From the NCBI RefSeq assembly GCF_000005505.3, contig NC_016132.3:6758001-6822000 (forward strand): DNA of 64,000 bases, in the 5' to 3' direction. The notes under the pieces are model-generated. The model searched no databases, was not told the origin of the DNA, and worked only from the letters and a program-made list of their open reading frames with translations. The translations under genes and the position numbers were made by a program. This DNA is from Brachypodium distachyon. Its lineage: Eukaryota > Streptophyta > Magnoliopsida > Poales > Poaceae. Every line of letters begins with the position of its first letter. Position 1 is the stretch's first letter. Shown here in pieces: positions 22,950 through 35,392 of this stretch.

Positions 22950-23924
22950 AAAGTTTTCGTTTGAAGAAACTGAATTCCCGATGATTTTTAGCGCTGGTTT
23001 GCTCCTGAATCACTGGGATGTTTGTGGATGCGCAAGCAATTCCCAATAAAAGTCAATCTACTCCTATTGTCTTTTCCAGTTTCAGGATCAAGTACGACAA
23101 GGCATCAAATAATTTTCTTGTCTTTCATATCCTTCTGATTTTCAATTTCATGTTGTCTCATAGTTTTCTGCGTGTTTTCAATCCCTACATCCAAGATGCA
23201 GTAGATCTATTGATGTTGTTGACTTCCCGTAGTCAACTGTGAAATTGCAGGGACCATTTCTCTAATCCCGTTCCGTTGAGAACACGCACACACACCACAA
23301 ACAAACAAACAAAAAAAACACTTACATGGCTGTCAGTGCGTCACTCCTTCCCGGCGAAGTAACCACACACATTACCATTCCAGCCCTAATCACAAGGCGG
23401 ATCCATCCAATGCGACTGAGCACAAGAGATAGAGACGGAATCACGCAGGCAGCTGAATGAAGAAGATAACCCCAATTATCACTCCTCCCCAAACGGCCAG
23501 ACCTCAATCAATCATGTGCCGATGTGCGACGCGAACGCGAGTAGTACTAGAGCGCAATCATCAACCGGGGGCGTGTCGCCCAGCCCAACTGGCGAAACAA
23601 GAAAGAAAGAATTCCCCTCCGCCGCACTCGGGACCCCCTCGAGCCGAGCCACCGCAACAAAACCCCAAACCCGACACGAGAAAACAACAAAGCGGCGGCG
23701 CCCATCCATCCATCCAATCCGTAGACACCACCTCAATTCTCTTCCGCCTTCCCCGCTAGTACTCCCTCGAGCCGAGCTAGGAGCTCCTCGCCCCCTACGG
23801 GACAAGAAGACAATCGCTCGCTCGCTCTCTCGAGGCTCGCAGTGGTAGGCCAATCCAAAAAGGCAGCTCGCGCGTCATCCTTCTTCTCTCCTTCCCCGCC
23901 ACGCACGCAGCAGGAAGGGAAGGC
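22950..23924. other. Intergenic and 5' flank of DUF1685 gene
   Basis: No gene seen. The last ~200 bp are CT/GC-rich with CGCTCGCTCGCTCTC near 23815 and look like a 5' UTR. Confidence 0.45.
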
Positions 23925-25319
23925 ATGAGCTGCTTGCAGTCGCCGACTCCGGGCGTTGACGTCGACAGGAGGAGGCGGCCGGCGCAGAAGGCAGAGGCGG
24001 AGGGTCGTCCGGCGCTGGACATGCTCGACGAGTTCTGGTTCTTCAGCAACACGCTGGGCAAGCAGGACGACGGGAAGGGGATGCGGAGGCCGCCGCTGCT
24101 GCCCAAGTCGCCCTCCACGTCGTCCGCCTCGTCTGGGCGGACCAAGGGGCATGGCTCCGACGGCCAGCAGCAGCAGCAGCAGCAGGCGGGGGATAGTAGG
24201 CTTAGTAGCAAGTCCCGGTTCTTCGCGTCCGGGTGCCGGAGGCTCCTCCGGACGCCGTCTCTCCCGGCGCCCCGCATCGGCAGGGAGGAGCTGCCCAAGG
24301 ACGAAGAGATAGTGGATGAGGATGCTGCTGTTGCTGATCAGGAAGTGGAGGTGGAGGACGATGATCTGAACTGGAGCTCCATTTACGAGGGCGTCCTGCG
24401 CACCAGGATCGCCGAGGAGGAACGCAGGTCGTCATCGGCGGCAGCGCTGCACCGGGCGCCGTCCATGCCGGTCCCGCCGTCCGCCACGATGGGCGGCCGC
24501 CGCGGCGGCGGCCTCGAGACGGCCACCATGTCGACGCCGAGCATGCCCAGGCTCCAGCACTCGTACAGCACGCTCGAGAGACACTGCCGCTCGCACACGC
24601 CCACCAAGGTACGTACGCACAGACGCACCAATGCATCGCAATTGCAACCGAAAAATTTCGACCATGGCTTCCGATCCGAGGCACCATCTTGGGTGATCGA
24701 TCGAATGCTCTAACTAGCTCTGGAGCTTGTTGTTTCCTGCTGAAACAAACAATTGATTCACGTGCTGGTTGGTTCTGTGCAGCCTGACCGGCCGACACCG
24801 AGGACGACGGCAGGCGGCAGCAAGCCGGGGCGTGGCCAGCCGCGGCGCGAGCTCCGATCGTTCAGCGCGGCCCAGCAGCCGGCCATCGCCCGGAACAGGA
24901 GCTCGTTGCAGTTGCAGGACAAGATGTGGAAGAGCTCGAGCGCCCTGGAATCGATCGAGGTGCAGGGGTTCAAGGACCTGGGCTTCGTGTTCGACAAGGA
25001 GGAGCTCAGGGAGAGCCTGGCGGACGTGCTCCCGGGCCTCCGCGACAGCAAAGCGGCCAAGAGCTCCGGCTCCGTCTCGGCCGGGTCCGGCAGCGCCAGC
25101 GACGACAACGACGACACGAACGGGAGTGCCGTTGGGGATGGTGAGACCGTGCGGCGGCCGTACCTGTCGGAGGCGTGGCACCACGGCGCGCGGTCGGCGC
25201 CGCCCGCGGCGGCGGGGATAAGGCTGCAGCAGGCGGACGCGAGGTCCGCGGCGGAGATGAAGGACCAGATTCGGATGTGGGCGCAGGCCGTCGCGTGCAA
25301 CGTCAGACAAGAGTGTTAA
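23925..25319 (+). CDS. DUF1685 family protein
   Basis: Two exons, 23925-24608 and 24783-25319, joined by a phase-0 GT-AG intron, give 406 residues. The C-terminal part has the conserved DUF1685 signature: QGFKDLGFVFDKEELRESLA near residues 287-306, then RPYLSEAW and the terminal MKDQIRMWAQAVACNVRQEC. The N-terminal half has LDMLDEFWFFSNTLG near 33-47, a seven-Gln tract (CAG repeat at 24163-24184) and acidic, low-complexity linkers. There is no signal peptide or membrane segment. The function of this plant family is not known. The start is the first ATG of the long frame and begins MSCLQSP. Confidence 0.88.
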
Positions 25320-26873
25320 ATGGGGACGCCCCGTACTGCCTCGTCCCGTCCCATGGCTTGGCTCCACTCCAACTCCATCGATCCTCCTGCAAAAACAAAC
25401 TACACAGCAGCATCAGAAAGATCAAGATCAGGAAACACAACTACGCCCGATGCTATGATACTCCGATTTTTGTTACTTTGGCCTCCCTCCGCAGAAAAAC
25501 TCCACACGGGATAAATATTTAGGTAGCTGTTCGGTGCTCTTGCTCTCGTTGGTTTCTGAATAAAAAGAGGTGAAAATCATCGTATTCTTTCGATCCATTC
25601 CATTCCATTGCTGCCTTTTCCACTCGCGTTTTTTTCTCCCTTTTGCTACGGTAACTGAAATGGTCAATGGGGATCAGAAGATGTCCTGAGCCACTACAGC
25701 ATTCCCAGGGAAATCTGGCAGGCAACTCAATTTTCCCAGTCGACGCTTACTCAGCTACGGAATTGCTAGCGAATTTCCACGTTGCAGGCGACGATTGTTG
25801 CTACAAAGTGGAGTTTTAAACTTCGTTCGACATTGCTGTAGATTATTATGACAATTACGTTTGTCTAGCCGTCTTTTTTTCTATTTAGACATTTTTTGTG
25901 TGACTATATTCCACAGCTGATCCCTAATTATAAACTATGCTCAACACAGCACAATACAGCAACCATAAACTAAGCTTAGCAGTGAAAATGCATAAACTGA
26001 GCCTAAATCCTTCAGTCGTTGTCAATGTCACAAAATCCGGACCTCAGCTCATGGCACAAGTAACAAAGGTAAAGTGGAAACACGCAAGAGTGATTTTTTG
26101 CTGATACGTGTACGTAACTACAAGTAGGCAGTGATTGAGGCAATAATGTAATCTGCGTAGAGAACAGCAGGAGAGCATGGCGACGCATACCTAGCTGCCC
26201 GCCAGCCCACCGAATACCACCATGTGCCGGCTTCTGGCCACCAGCAGGCAAGGCCAAAAACAATGTTCGGAATCTGGTCAGTTCGGCGCCAGTAACATGC
26301 GAGATCCAATGCGAGCCAACCAGCCAGGTATAGCATATGCAGCACCATCATCATTCGTCAGGTGTCACACACGATTGGACATTAGAGCAACTCAGACTCG
26401 GCGCCGATCGCGGCGGCCGGCTCGCTATTTATTCCTTTCTTCTGCCATCCATCCATATTCCATACCACCCGAGGACGGCCAAGAGCTCAGCATGCATCAA
26501 ACAACTCATTTTCGTTGTTGAAGTACACAGCATTCAAAGTAAAATAGACGATACAAGTATGACTAGAAGATATAAATAGTACTGTATTTAATGAAAGTAC
26601 ATGCTGCAAAAGTGAGAACTCCGGCTAGTTAAGTGGCATCCATCATGCACAATCATCAGAGGTCTCCCTTGCCGGGAGGCTGGGACATGGGCTGATTGTG
26701 CTGTCACCCATCTGGTACCATGGCAAAGCTGAGCATAGTGCCCTTGATGCCCACAAAATGAGCCCTAAAACTCCTACCTCCGGTTGCGCCTGAATGTTAT
26801 ACCCTGCCTAAAACTAGTTGTGCCAAAAGTTGGAGCCCAGGTTTCTTTCCCTCCAGGCTTCAGTAGGTTTAAA
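25320..26873. other. Convergent intergenic region, no gene seen
   Basis: Lies between the 3' ends of the DUF1685 gene and the CANIN-like gene. It should hold both 3' UTRs. Short open frames at 26012-26579 on both strands are unsupported. Confidence 0.5.
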
Positions 26874-29800
26874 TTACCGAGCAGAAATGCCACTGACAGC
26901 AGGTCTTTTCAAGATCGCACCTTGCAGAAGATATGACGCCTTGTTTCGAACCTGCATGAAACAATATGCTCCAATATAAGCAGTAGGAAAAGAAAAGGAT
27001 GCATCAACTCAAGCAAAAGATTCGGTACCTTTGAAGCGTAGAATCTCCAGTCTGTGCATCCAATTTGGGTCGAACAGTTTCGGAGATAATTACGCCAAGC
27101 TTCAATTATCGCAGGCTTATTTCTAAACGCATCACTTGAGAACAGCAAGTTGTCCATCAGAACCAGGTACACGTACAGCCTGAAGAAATTGCATTCTTTC
27201 TCCTTCACATTTATGGATGTGACAGACTTCAAGATCTTTTCAACATTTGCAACCTAAGTATGAAAGATAGAGTCAGCACACTGGCCAAAAGGAAATTAAT
27301 ATTTAAGACACATCATCATGGTTACTTTAAGGCCAAAGCTGATCTTGAGAAACTGAAGGGCCAGCTGGCTCCTTAAGAATTTGCTACGCTCATTTGTTCC
27401 AGTAATGCAGTCAACAATCCTTAAACAATTGAGATCCAGAGGGACTCTGCAAGGTTATGAAATTGACTTCAGATAGGCACATAGCATAAGAGAAAACCAT
27501 GGTAACGATTCAAGGAAGCATCTTTTACTGTTTTCACATGTCACGGAAGTAATGGAGAAGCTTAAGTCCTAAACATTAGCACAACAAGGTTCAGTGATGA
27601 TATACTTGTCGGGAAGCAGTCATTGCTAGTCAGTATTTAGTATTTACCGACTCTTTTAACTACTGCAGCACTTTATGAGACATGGATATATGACGAAACA
27701 GTGTTGGTCACAAATTTATAATACAATCTCTTAATGTTTACCTCTTAGCAATTGACTCAGCCACCACTAGGCAGCTACTTTCCCATTCACTTGAGTTGAA
27801 GTACAAGACGAGTGAGTTCAGGCAGTCTCCCAAAATAAGCAGCAGTCCTTCAAGGTGACGGTCCAAAAAGAGGGAAATAACAATAACAAGGAGATCTTCT
27901 GCTTCAGAAGGCGAGAAGACAGAATGCATTTTTCTGTATTGAATAAATGAACCATGTAAACAGAAAGAATGATAGAACTATTAGAGTATTGGTTACCATC
28001 ACAGTTTTTATAACTTTTTCGAGGATTAAATGAACACATATTATCAGTCACATGTTATCATGACCACAATAGTGACAACTGTTAACTCCTCTCCATGCAG
28101 AGATGCACATAATGTTGGGAATAAAGATAACTAACTGGAGGAAAAAAAATAGACACCTTATACTAGACTTTCTGTTGCTGACTGCAAACACACAGCAGAA
28201 GAAACTACACCTTAAATTTCATAGGTAAACAGAACATTATAGTGAATATCTAGATGTTAATTTTATATGGGCAGTTCAATTCAGATTTTGCAGGTGAATC
28301 ATAAGCACAAAAAGCTATAACAAATTACCCACAGGATCAAACTTTGCAATTACCTAATTTTGCAGCAAGCAGATACAACCCTTAACCATGCAATGATGTT
28401 TTGGGGTGGACCGTCATCTGTAACCAAAAAGTTTATTTTCGAATTTGTATGCTGCTGAGAAATAGTTACAAATGGACATGGACTTTTCTGAATGTTCGCC
28501 ATGACAAGTCTGAAATTCGCGATTCAAAATCAAATATGTTGCACATAAGTGATATAACTGACTAAGTGATTAATAAAGAAAATCTGTATCGAAATAACCT
28601 GCAACAGCACTTCCAGAGATGCAAGTTTTAGTGAAGGGAGCATCATGTAGATATCCATAGTTAAGTACAGCATCCTTTAGAATAGAGTAGCTTGGGAAAT
28701 ACCCAAACTTGATCAATTGTTTATCATCCTGTATCAATCAAAAGTCATTGTATAGAAGCTTTGAAGGTTGAACACAGAAGCTCGAAAGAAAAAGAAAAAA
28801 GAGATTCTGTTACCTCATTTAGGGAAAGGAGACTATCCCAAAATTCAGATGCAGAATTTTGTAACTTCTTGTTGGTTGAGTACAGCACTGGTGGCTAATG
28901 GTAGTAAGCATACAGTGCAATATAACATAACAATTTATGAACTGAAATTAGCATATAAATTAGTCTTACACTTGGTTAGTGTCCATGATACTATAGAGTC
29001 TTCAACAGAACCATACAAGAGGACCAACTTCAAAAGCCAGCCATCCCTCAGCATGCCTTCTAGAAAGCCCTCTCCTAGACAAACACAAAAAAACATCAAG
29101 AAGTTACTGAGATTATCTGCAAGGGGCAACACCAAAACTCGAAACTATCTATATAACAGACAAAGTAAAGAATGCGGGCAACGCAACGGGTTAAACCAAA
29201 CCATGTCCAATCTCCATTTTTGGTTAAACAGGAGACTTACACACTCGTAACACAACTAACCTTGTTCCATTTCTGGATCAAAACCTAAATGCTCTTCTCC
29301 AGAGAATGATTGCAAAAGTTGACAATTTTCGATTCCCGAGTCGTTAAGAATTGGGGGCAATTTCTGGAAGCACAACTCATGAAGATAATTTAGCAGTAGG
29401 AAATAAAACACTGCACATAGCACTCAAAACATCTGAGCAGAATTAGAGTCATCGGACCTGGCAGCCAAATACTTGCAGTCCCCATTGGGGTACATCATCT
29501 CCAGGATCCATTGCTTTCGCCTTCAAATGCAAGAAGTTAATTTCTGAAAAAACAGAACACAGTCTACTAACACGTATTGATTGACAATTACCTGTTCCTC
29601 ACACTCCTCAACAAATTTGCAAAAGTTAATCTCCTTCTCCCTAATTTTTTTGTCTTCGTCGTCTGAATTATATCCCTTGAGGCCGCGCTTAGACTTGCTG
29701 CCAGAAGCTTTGAGCTCATCCTTGCCCGATTCAAAGAAATCCACTAAGAGATCGTCCAACCCAATAACCTTCTTCCTGCAAAGAAGCTTTGATCAATGCT

Positions 29801-30521
29801 TGCTAAATCGCTAAAGGTTGTATGATCGACACACTTAACCACCATTGCACACTTTCAGTTCAAATTATTCTGGTGGTAACGTGCCACCGTGCATTCTACG
29901 GTTCTACCATCTAACCACAGATGATCAAACAAGTTTTGCACTGCCGTACACACCACAGGACTAATTGGGTACTGTGTTTGTTCAGAGAACGTCTGATTTG
30001 TTTTCTGATAAGAGCTACTCCATCATTTCCTTCATGTGACTGTTTTTCCTATTACTACAAATTGCTTTGGTTTTAAGGGGGCGCCTCTGATCCTAGTGCT
30101 GCTGCTACAACCTTTCCAAACAACATTATCGAATATCGATCGATCGGTAATTACCAAATCCGACAAAAATGAAACCGTTCGATAGCCTCCAGCCCTTAAA
30201 AGTGTAAAACCCTAAAACCACTAGTACAAGGAACCGCAGCAACCAGCTAATTCACGCCCCGACTGCTCAAAACCTCAGCAAGGCACCCCCAACAAAATGT
30301 CCGAAAATTAGAAAGCTTCGGACAATCAAATCTAAGGGAACATCCTATCCACGTGCCCCTGCCGAAATCAACAAACAAAAATGAAAACGGGACTGGAAAG
30401 AATTGCAAGGGGTGAGGAGGAGGAGGAGCACGGGGCCGCCGGGTTACCTCTTGGCGGGGCGCGGGGCGGAAAGGAGCGGGTCGTTCTCTCCCTCGAAGTC
30501 GAGTGGATCGTCTATCACCAT
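26874..30521 (-). CDS. CANIN/NSE6-like protein (tentative), 12 exons
   Basis: Twelve exons join in frame with GT-AG borders: 30448-30521, 29592-29775, 29458-29520, 29261-29363, 28970-29074, 28814-28887, 28599-28728, 28354-28417, 27742-27933, 27326-27446, 27029-27253 and 26874-26951. They give 470 residues. The N-terminus is acidic (DDPLDFEGENDPLL, DDLLVDFFESGKDEL); the rest is helical, with FRLYVYLVLMDNLLFS, AIIEAWRNYLRNCSTQIGCT and the C-terminal VRNKASYLLQGAILKR. This layout recalls the CANIN domain of Nse6-type SMC5/6 partners (plant ASAP1), which would act in DNA repair in the nucleus, but the match is from memory only. The gene appears intact. Exon 1 occurs twice; the second copy at 35537-35610 differs by one silent change, so transcription could start from either. 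Confidence 0.7.
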
Positions 30522-30552
30522 CCCTGCGGGCTGCAGCTTTTCCTCGACTCCT
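30302..30552 (-). repeat. Proximal copy of exon-1 block (A)
   Basis: A 251-bp block containing exon 1 (30448-30521), its splice donor, about 145 bp of intron 1 and about 30 bp of leader. It matches 35391-35641 with five differences by eye. The block ends abruptly at 30552, where element E begins, so this copy has lost its native promoter. Confidence 0.9.
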
Positions 30553-32550
30553 TACTTCTAACAACAGAACGATTTCCAAGCAACACCATACCGTTATTAA
30601 CCGACCGAAAAGCCTTAAAGGTTTTCGAGAACTAACCAGTTCAGAATGCAGGTAAACGATTTCTTAGAGAAAAAACAAGGAGAGAAGGACAAGACAGAAT
30701 CATCAGCATAGAACAAATACTCTACATTCTTACACCCGTGTGCCTACATGCTAGCCAAGAAAGGGACATGGATTAAAATCCAAAGGTGAAGAGGAGTACA
30801 TACTTAAATTACCTCTAATCGGTCAAACAGGGTAAAACAGGAAACTATTAAAACAACTACGGAGTACTGTTTAAGACCTAACCAAGGGCGGAGGACCCGG
30901 TAGGGCAAGGTAGGGCGGCCGCCCTACCTTGATTTTTGCCTCAGTTACGAATTGGGGAAGATTAAGGATATGCAACGGGAAGCTAAAGGGCGGGATCTGT
31001 TCGTGGGGTGATTGGAGGAGAAACGGTCGGGAACGAGAGAATTGCAGGGGAGATAGATATCTGCGGTGGAGGCGCTCGCACGAGGAGGAAGACGAGCGAC
31101 GGAGCGAGGGGGCTGGGGCGCTCGGCAGCGGTGGCGGCGCTCGCTCGAGGAAAGCAAAGAAAAGGAAAAATCATACTGCCCTCTTTTCCTCAGCGTGAAA
31201 CCTAGCCGCCTGGAAAAAAAAAACCGCATGCGATCAGGAGCTGAGAGCAAGATGAACGTCTCACATCGTTTTACCATTTTTTGTAAGGATTTTGCGTGTT
31301 CTTGACGGCGGCGCCTGATGATGAATGGAATGATGTTTAGATTAATGGTCTCTCCACTCCATCCCCATTTCAGCGTGGCTATCATGGTCTACTTTTTTTT
31401 ACCAAACTATCATGGTCTACTCCATATAGTTTCTGTATCTCACGGCTCGTAATTTCGTGATTTTGATCATCTTTCTCATCGGTTCGGCTATGATTCAATG
31501 GTTCGACAACCTTTCTTGCGAGGGGTGTGGCCAGGCCACCGCACGTTAAACGATCTTAAGTTCTCACCCGCTGGGGTGGGCGGCTCAGTAAAACCTACAA
31601 GGTTAGTCCAACTTATGCAGGTTTGGTCTTCTACTGTTTCGTCACCAGAGATTTGGAGAAATATCAAGATGCGATCGGCGCGGCTAGAGAACTTGGCTTC
31701 AACGATTTTTGTTGTAATTTTCGGTTTGTCCGAAATCTTTGTTGTCGTCTTAATTTTTTGATCAGTTGTATTTTGCTCGTTGAATAAACAAAGTCAGATC
31801 GTTGTTCTAAAAGACAAAAAGAAAAAAAGAAAACGTGAGAGATAAATGAGCTGAGAGTTCCTACCCTAGGCCTAACTGAGAAAAGGTAGTTTAATAATTC
31901 GTGTGATGTAAAAAGTTTGTGGCCAGTTGATATCTGTTGGCAAATTAGCAAAAACCGGGAACTAGTGAGACGGGACCCCAAAACTGTGGTTTCTTAAAAT
32001 TTACCCTTTTTATTTTGCCAAATATCTATGGGTGTGTCCATATCTCAGGCGCCTGAATTTTTAAGTAAAAGATTTAATTCTTGGTCGATAGTATTAAAGT
32101 CACTCATTTCCCTTTCGCTGCGAATTTTAAAACACAATCAAGATCCAACAGCTGAACAATCAACTTATCTCTAACTAAAAATCATGCAATTTGGGTATAA
32201 CAAACCCGAATATCTATTTTGTTAAGCATATAAGTATGCAGATTTTTCTGGAGAAAAATATAACTATATATTTACTCTTGTAAAAACCTAACTTCATAAT
32301 TCACCTCCATGTATTTATGCTTGCTTGAAACATTGGATTATTAGAAAAATACATAGCATTAATATTATTACACACTTGATAGTTTATACCTGTATACGAT
32401 GCGACATTGTTTTTGCATGAAATTATTGAAATATTGAATGTTAAAAACAAAATGTTGTAAGAATTAATAAAAATACAAACAAGCACATTAAAATACAGTT
32501 TACAATTATAAAATATAAATATTAAATGTTATATGTGTGTTCTACGAATC

Positions 32551-34263
32551 TGTTGGAAATATGCCCTAGAGGCAATAATAAATTTGTTATTATCATATTT
32601 CATTGTTCTTGATAAATGTTTATTGCCCATGCTATAATTGTATTGATTGGAAACTCAAATACATGTGTGGATAAATAAACAAATACCGTGTCCCTAATAC
32701 GCCTCTACTAGATTAGCTCGTTGATTAAAGATGGTTAAGGTTTCCTAACCATAGACATGTGTTGTCATTTAATAACGAGGTCATATCATTAGGAGAATGA
32801 TGTGATGGACAGACCCAAACCTAAACATAGTTTTTGATCGTGTCACTTAAGTTTAAGTTGCTTATGTTTTATTATGTCAAGTATTATTTCTTTAGACCAT
32901 GAGATCATGCCACTCCCTAGTACCGGAAGAATACTTTGTGGGCATCAACCGTCATCTCGTAACTGGGTGATCATAAAGGTGTTTTTCAGGTATCCCAGAA
33001 GGTGCTTGTTGGGTTGTATGGATCAAGACTGGGATTTGTCACTCCTTGTGACGGAGAGATATCTCTGGGCCCTCTCGGTAATATAACATCCTAATGAGCT
33101 TGCAAGCATGTGACTAATGTGTTTAGTTGCGGGGGTATTATATTACGGAACGAGTAAAGAGAACTTGCCGGTAACGAGATTAAACTAGGTATGGCGATAC
33201 CGACGATCAAATCTCGGGCAAGTAATATATCGCGAGACAAAGAGAATTGGATACTGGATTAATTGAATCCTCGACATAGTGGTTCAACCGATGAGATCTT
33301 CGTGGAATATGTGGGAACTATTATGGACATCCAGGTCCCGCTATTGGTTATTGATATTTGATCATGTCCACATGTTCTCGAACCCGTAGGGTCACACACT
33401 TAACGTTTCATGTTGCTTGGGTTAGATGAGATAAATGATGATGATATCGAATTATGATTCGGAGTCTTGGATGGGATCCTAGACGCAACGAGGAGCTCCG
33501 GAATGTTCCGGAGATAAAGATTTATATATGGAAAGTTGTTTTCAGGGTTCTGGAAAGTTTGGAATATTTCCCGGTTTTGACCGGGAAGCTTCTAGAAGGT
33601 TCCGGAGGGATCCGGAGGGTTCCACCTTGAGGCCCACCTATCCCTGGGCTAAATGGGCCTGTGAGGGAGCACCCTGGCCTTAATGGGCCGAGGGGCTAGC
33701 CCACAGGGCCCATGCGGCCAGGAGGAGAGTCCTGGCCGCGGGAGAGTCCTGGCCGCATGAGAGTCCTGGCCGCCGGAAAGTCCTGGCCGCGGGATAGTCC
33801 TGGCCGGCCACGCCTCCTCTACCCCTATATAAATAGAAGGGGGGGCAAGGGAGAGAGACACCCCAAGCTTTCAGTTGGGTCTCTCTCCCCTGAGCCCTCC
33901 TCTCCTCCTCTTCTCACGCGCACGGCGTAGCCCTGCCCGTGAGAATATTCACCATAGTCACCACGCCGTCGTGCTGCCGGGATCTCGTCTACCTCTCCCT
34001 CTCGCTTGCTGGATCGAGGAAGGAGGAGATAACGTGAAGCTGAACGTGTGGATACCAAGGAGGTGCTGTCCGTTCGGCACTGAGATTGATCTCATTGAAA
34101 GTTCCACTACACCAACAACGATCTCGTGATCGTAACGCTTAGCGGTCTACGAGGGTATGGTGTTCATGATCCCTCTCGTTACATACATCTAGTATATATA
34201 TTCTTGGGTTTCTTCCGCACTTCTCGTAGGAAAATTTTTGTTTCCTATGCAACGAACCCAACA
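32551..34263. mobile_element. Solo LTR of a BARE/WIS/Angela-type Copia element
   Basis: The 1713-bp element begins TGTTGGAAATATGCCCTAGA and ends AACGAACCCAACA, with the inverted ends TGTTGG/CCAACA. It is flanked by the 5-bp duplication GAATC (32546-32550 and 34264-34268). The start matches the known Triticeae BARE/WIS/Angela LTR. A TATATAAATA box lies near 33825. No internal gag-pol remains, so it is the product of LTR-LTR recombination. The unfilled site survives in the other E copy at 58441-58460. Confidence 0.93.
33725..33809. repeat. 17-bp minisatellite in the LTR
   Basis: Five consecutive near-copies of GAGAGTCCTGGCCGCGG with changes in the last bases (CGG, CAT, CCG, CGG, GCC). It lies about 20 bp before the TATA-like sequence of the LTR. 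Confidence 0.85.
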
Positions 34264-35010
34264 GAATCGCCCTACCTAAAGAATTTTTTGTCCTTCGTCC
34301 ATGTACCTAACTACCAACCCCGAGATTAATCATCTCCGGTACTAAACGAACACGAAAAAACTACACCACCTATGCTCGAATTATGAGCAGAATACCAAAG
34401 CAATCCCAGCAAGAATAACTAAACTCCGCCGCCACCACAGATGACAGAACTCACACGGAAGCAGATGACGAAAATGGCAAGAGATCAAGCGCAATAAGTC
34501 ACAGAAGGCAAATACTGAGATAATCTGCGGAAGATTTCCGCAATCGAGTAGAGAATCATACCTTTCATGTGACGCTGCCGCTGGTGTGTGGTGGGTGCGT
34601 AAAAGCGGCCGCCTTTCCTCTCCTTTCCGCCGCCGCCGAAATCGTGCGCTCCCGTGTGGTGTCTCTGTTGGTGGACGGTCGTGGCCAATGAGAATCAACC
34701 ACCCCTTCTGCTTCTCAGTTTGGCCCACGACGAGGAACCAATAGCCCATCTCACTTCGAAGTCCGACCCATAACACATTAGAGCATCCACCATTCGCTCT
34801 TTTCCACTAAAAAAATCCATTCTCTGATTCGCTCTTCCTGATCGTCCAAGCCCAAGGAAAACTAGAAAGGAATTGGAACGCCCCCGAGGGCCCGGCAGCG
34901 CCGTCTCGTGGACTTCTGGCACGTATCCCATCTGAGTTTGCCTTTACGACATGGTTCCAACTTCACATTAGAGAACTTAACGGTTAGGCTGGGTTCGAGT
35001 TGTTGCAGCA

Positions 35011-35210
35011 ATGGCTGCAGCGGAGGAAATGATCGTACATACCGTCGTGGAGGTGATCGACCTGTGCTCCTTCCTTTCCAAGCGCGGGGTTGCCGTCGAC
35101 TCGCTACGGCGGAGGACCATGTCCTCAAGGAGCCGCACGAGAAGTTCCACGTCGCTAGTGATCTCGACGACGCCACGGTGCTCTCCAAGATCCGGGACGT
35201 GCGTGCCTAG
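35011..35210 (+). pseudogene. Gene fragment within segment E copy 1
   Basis: An ATG frame MAAAEEMIVHTVVEVIDLCS passes by frameshift into LKEPHEKFHVASDLDDATVL and ends SKIRDVRA before a TAG. It looks like the complete but broken coding part of a small plant protein. The family is not recognised. Copy 2 of E has the same fragment with further damage. Confidence 0.5.
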
Positions 35211-35351
35211 GCGCAACGAAGGCAGACTCTTCCCCGTCAAAGGGTTGTCGTACCCGCTGCCGTTGTCAGATCTTATGAAAGCAACTCACAATTCTTATCT
35301 TCACATTCAGCCTGAACTACTAACCCACAACATGCACAAAGCACACAATGC

Positions 35352-35392
35352 TTATAAAATATAAATATTAAATGTTATATGTCTGTTCTACG
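35352..35392. repeat. Filler DNA copied from inside segment E
   Basis: About 40 bp (from TTATAAAATATAAATATT to GTCTGTTCTACGA) repeat the internal E sequence at 32508-32547 (copy 1) and 58408-58447 (copy 2). The filler joins the end of E (shared TTA) to the distal exon-1 block (shared CGA). Such short templated patches are typical of error-prone break repair. Confidence 0.85.

Larger units (their letters stand above)
30554..35354. repeat. Segment E, copy 1 (carries a solo LTR)
   Basis: Same orientation and nearly the same sequence as 56451-59538. Without the solo LTR it is 3.08 kb, against 3.09 kb for the other copy. It contains a GGGCGGCCGCCC palindrome near 30915, AT-rich DNA, and a gene fragment at 35011-35210. 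No terminal inverted repeats, Helitron ends or target duplication were found, so its mobile nature is unproven. It starts 33 bp upstream of the proximal exon-1 ATG and therefore supplies that copy's promoter region. Confidence 0.9.

Noticed and set aside
24202..25367. Long minus-strand frames over the DUF1685 gene
   Set aside because: Shadows of GC-rich coding on the + strand; arginine/proline-rich with no family match.
30554..35354. Segment E as a Helitron, hAT or Mutator element
   Set aside because: Ends are ACTTCTAAC... and ...CAATGCTTA: no TC/CTRR ends, no inverted repeats, no target duplication at either site.
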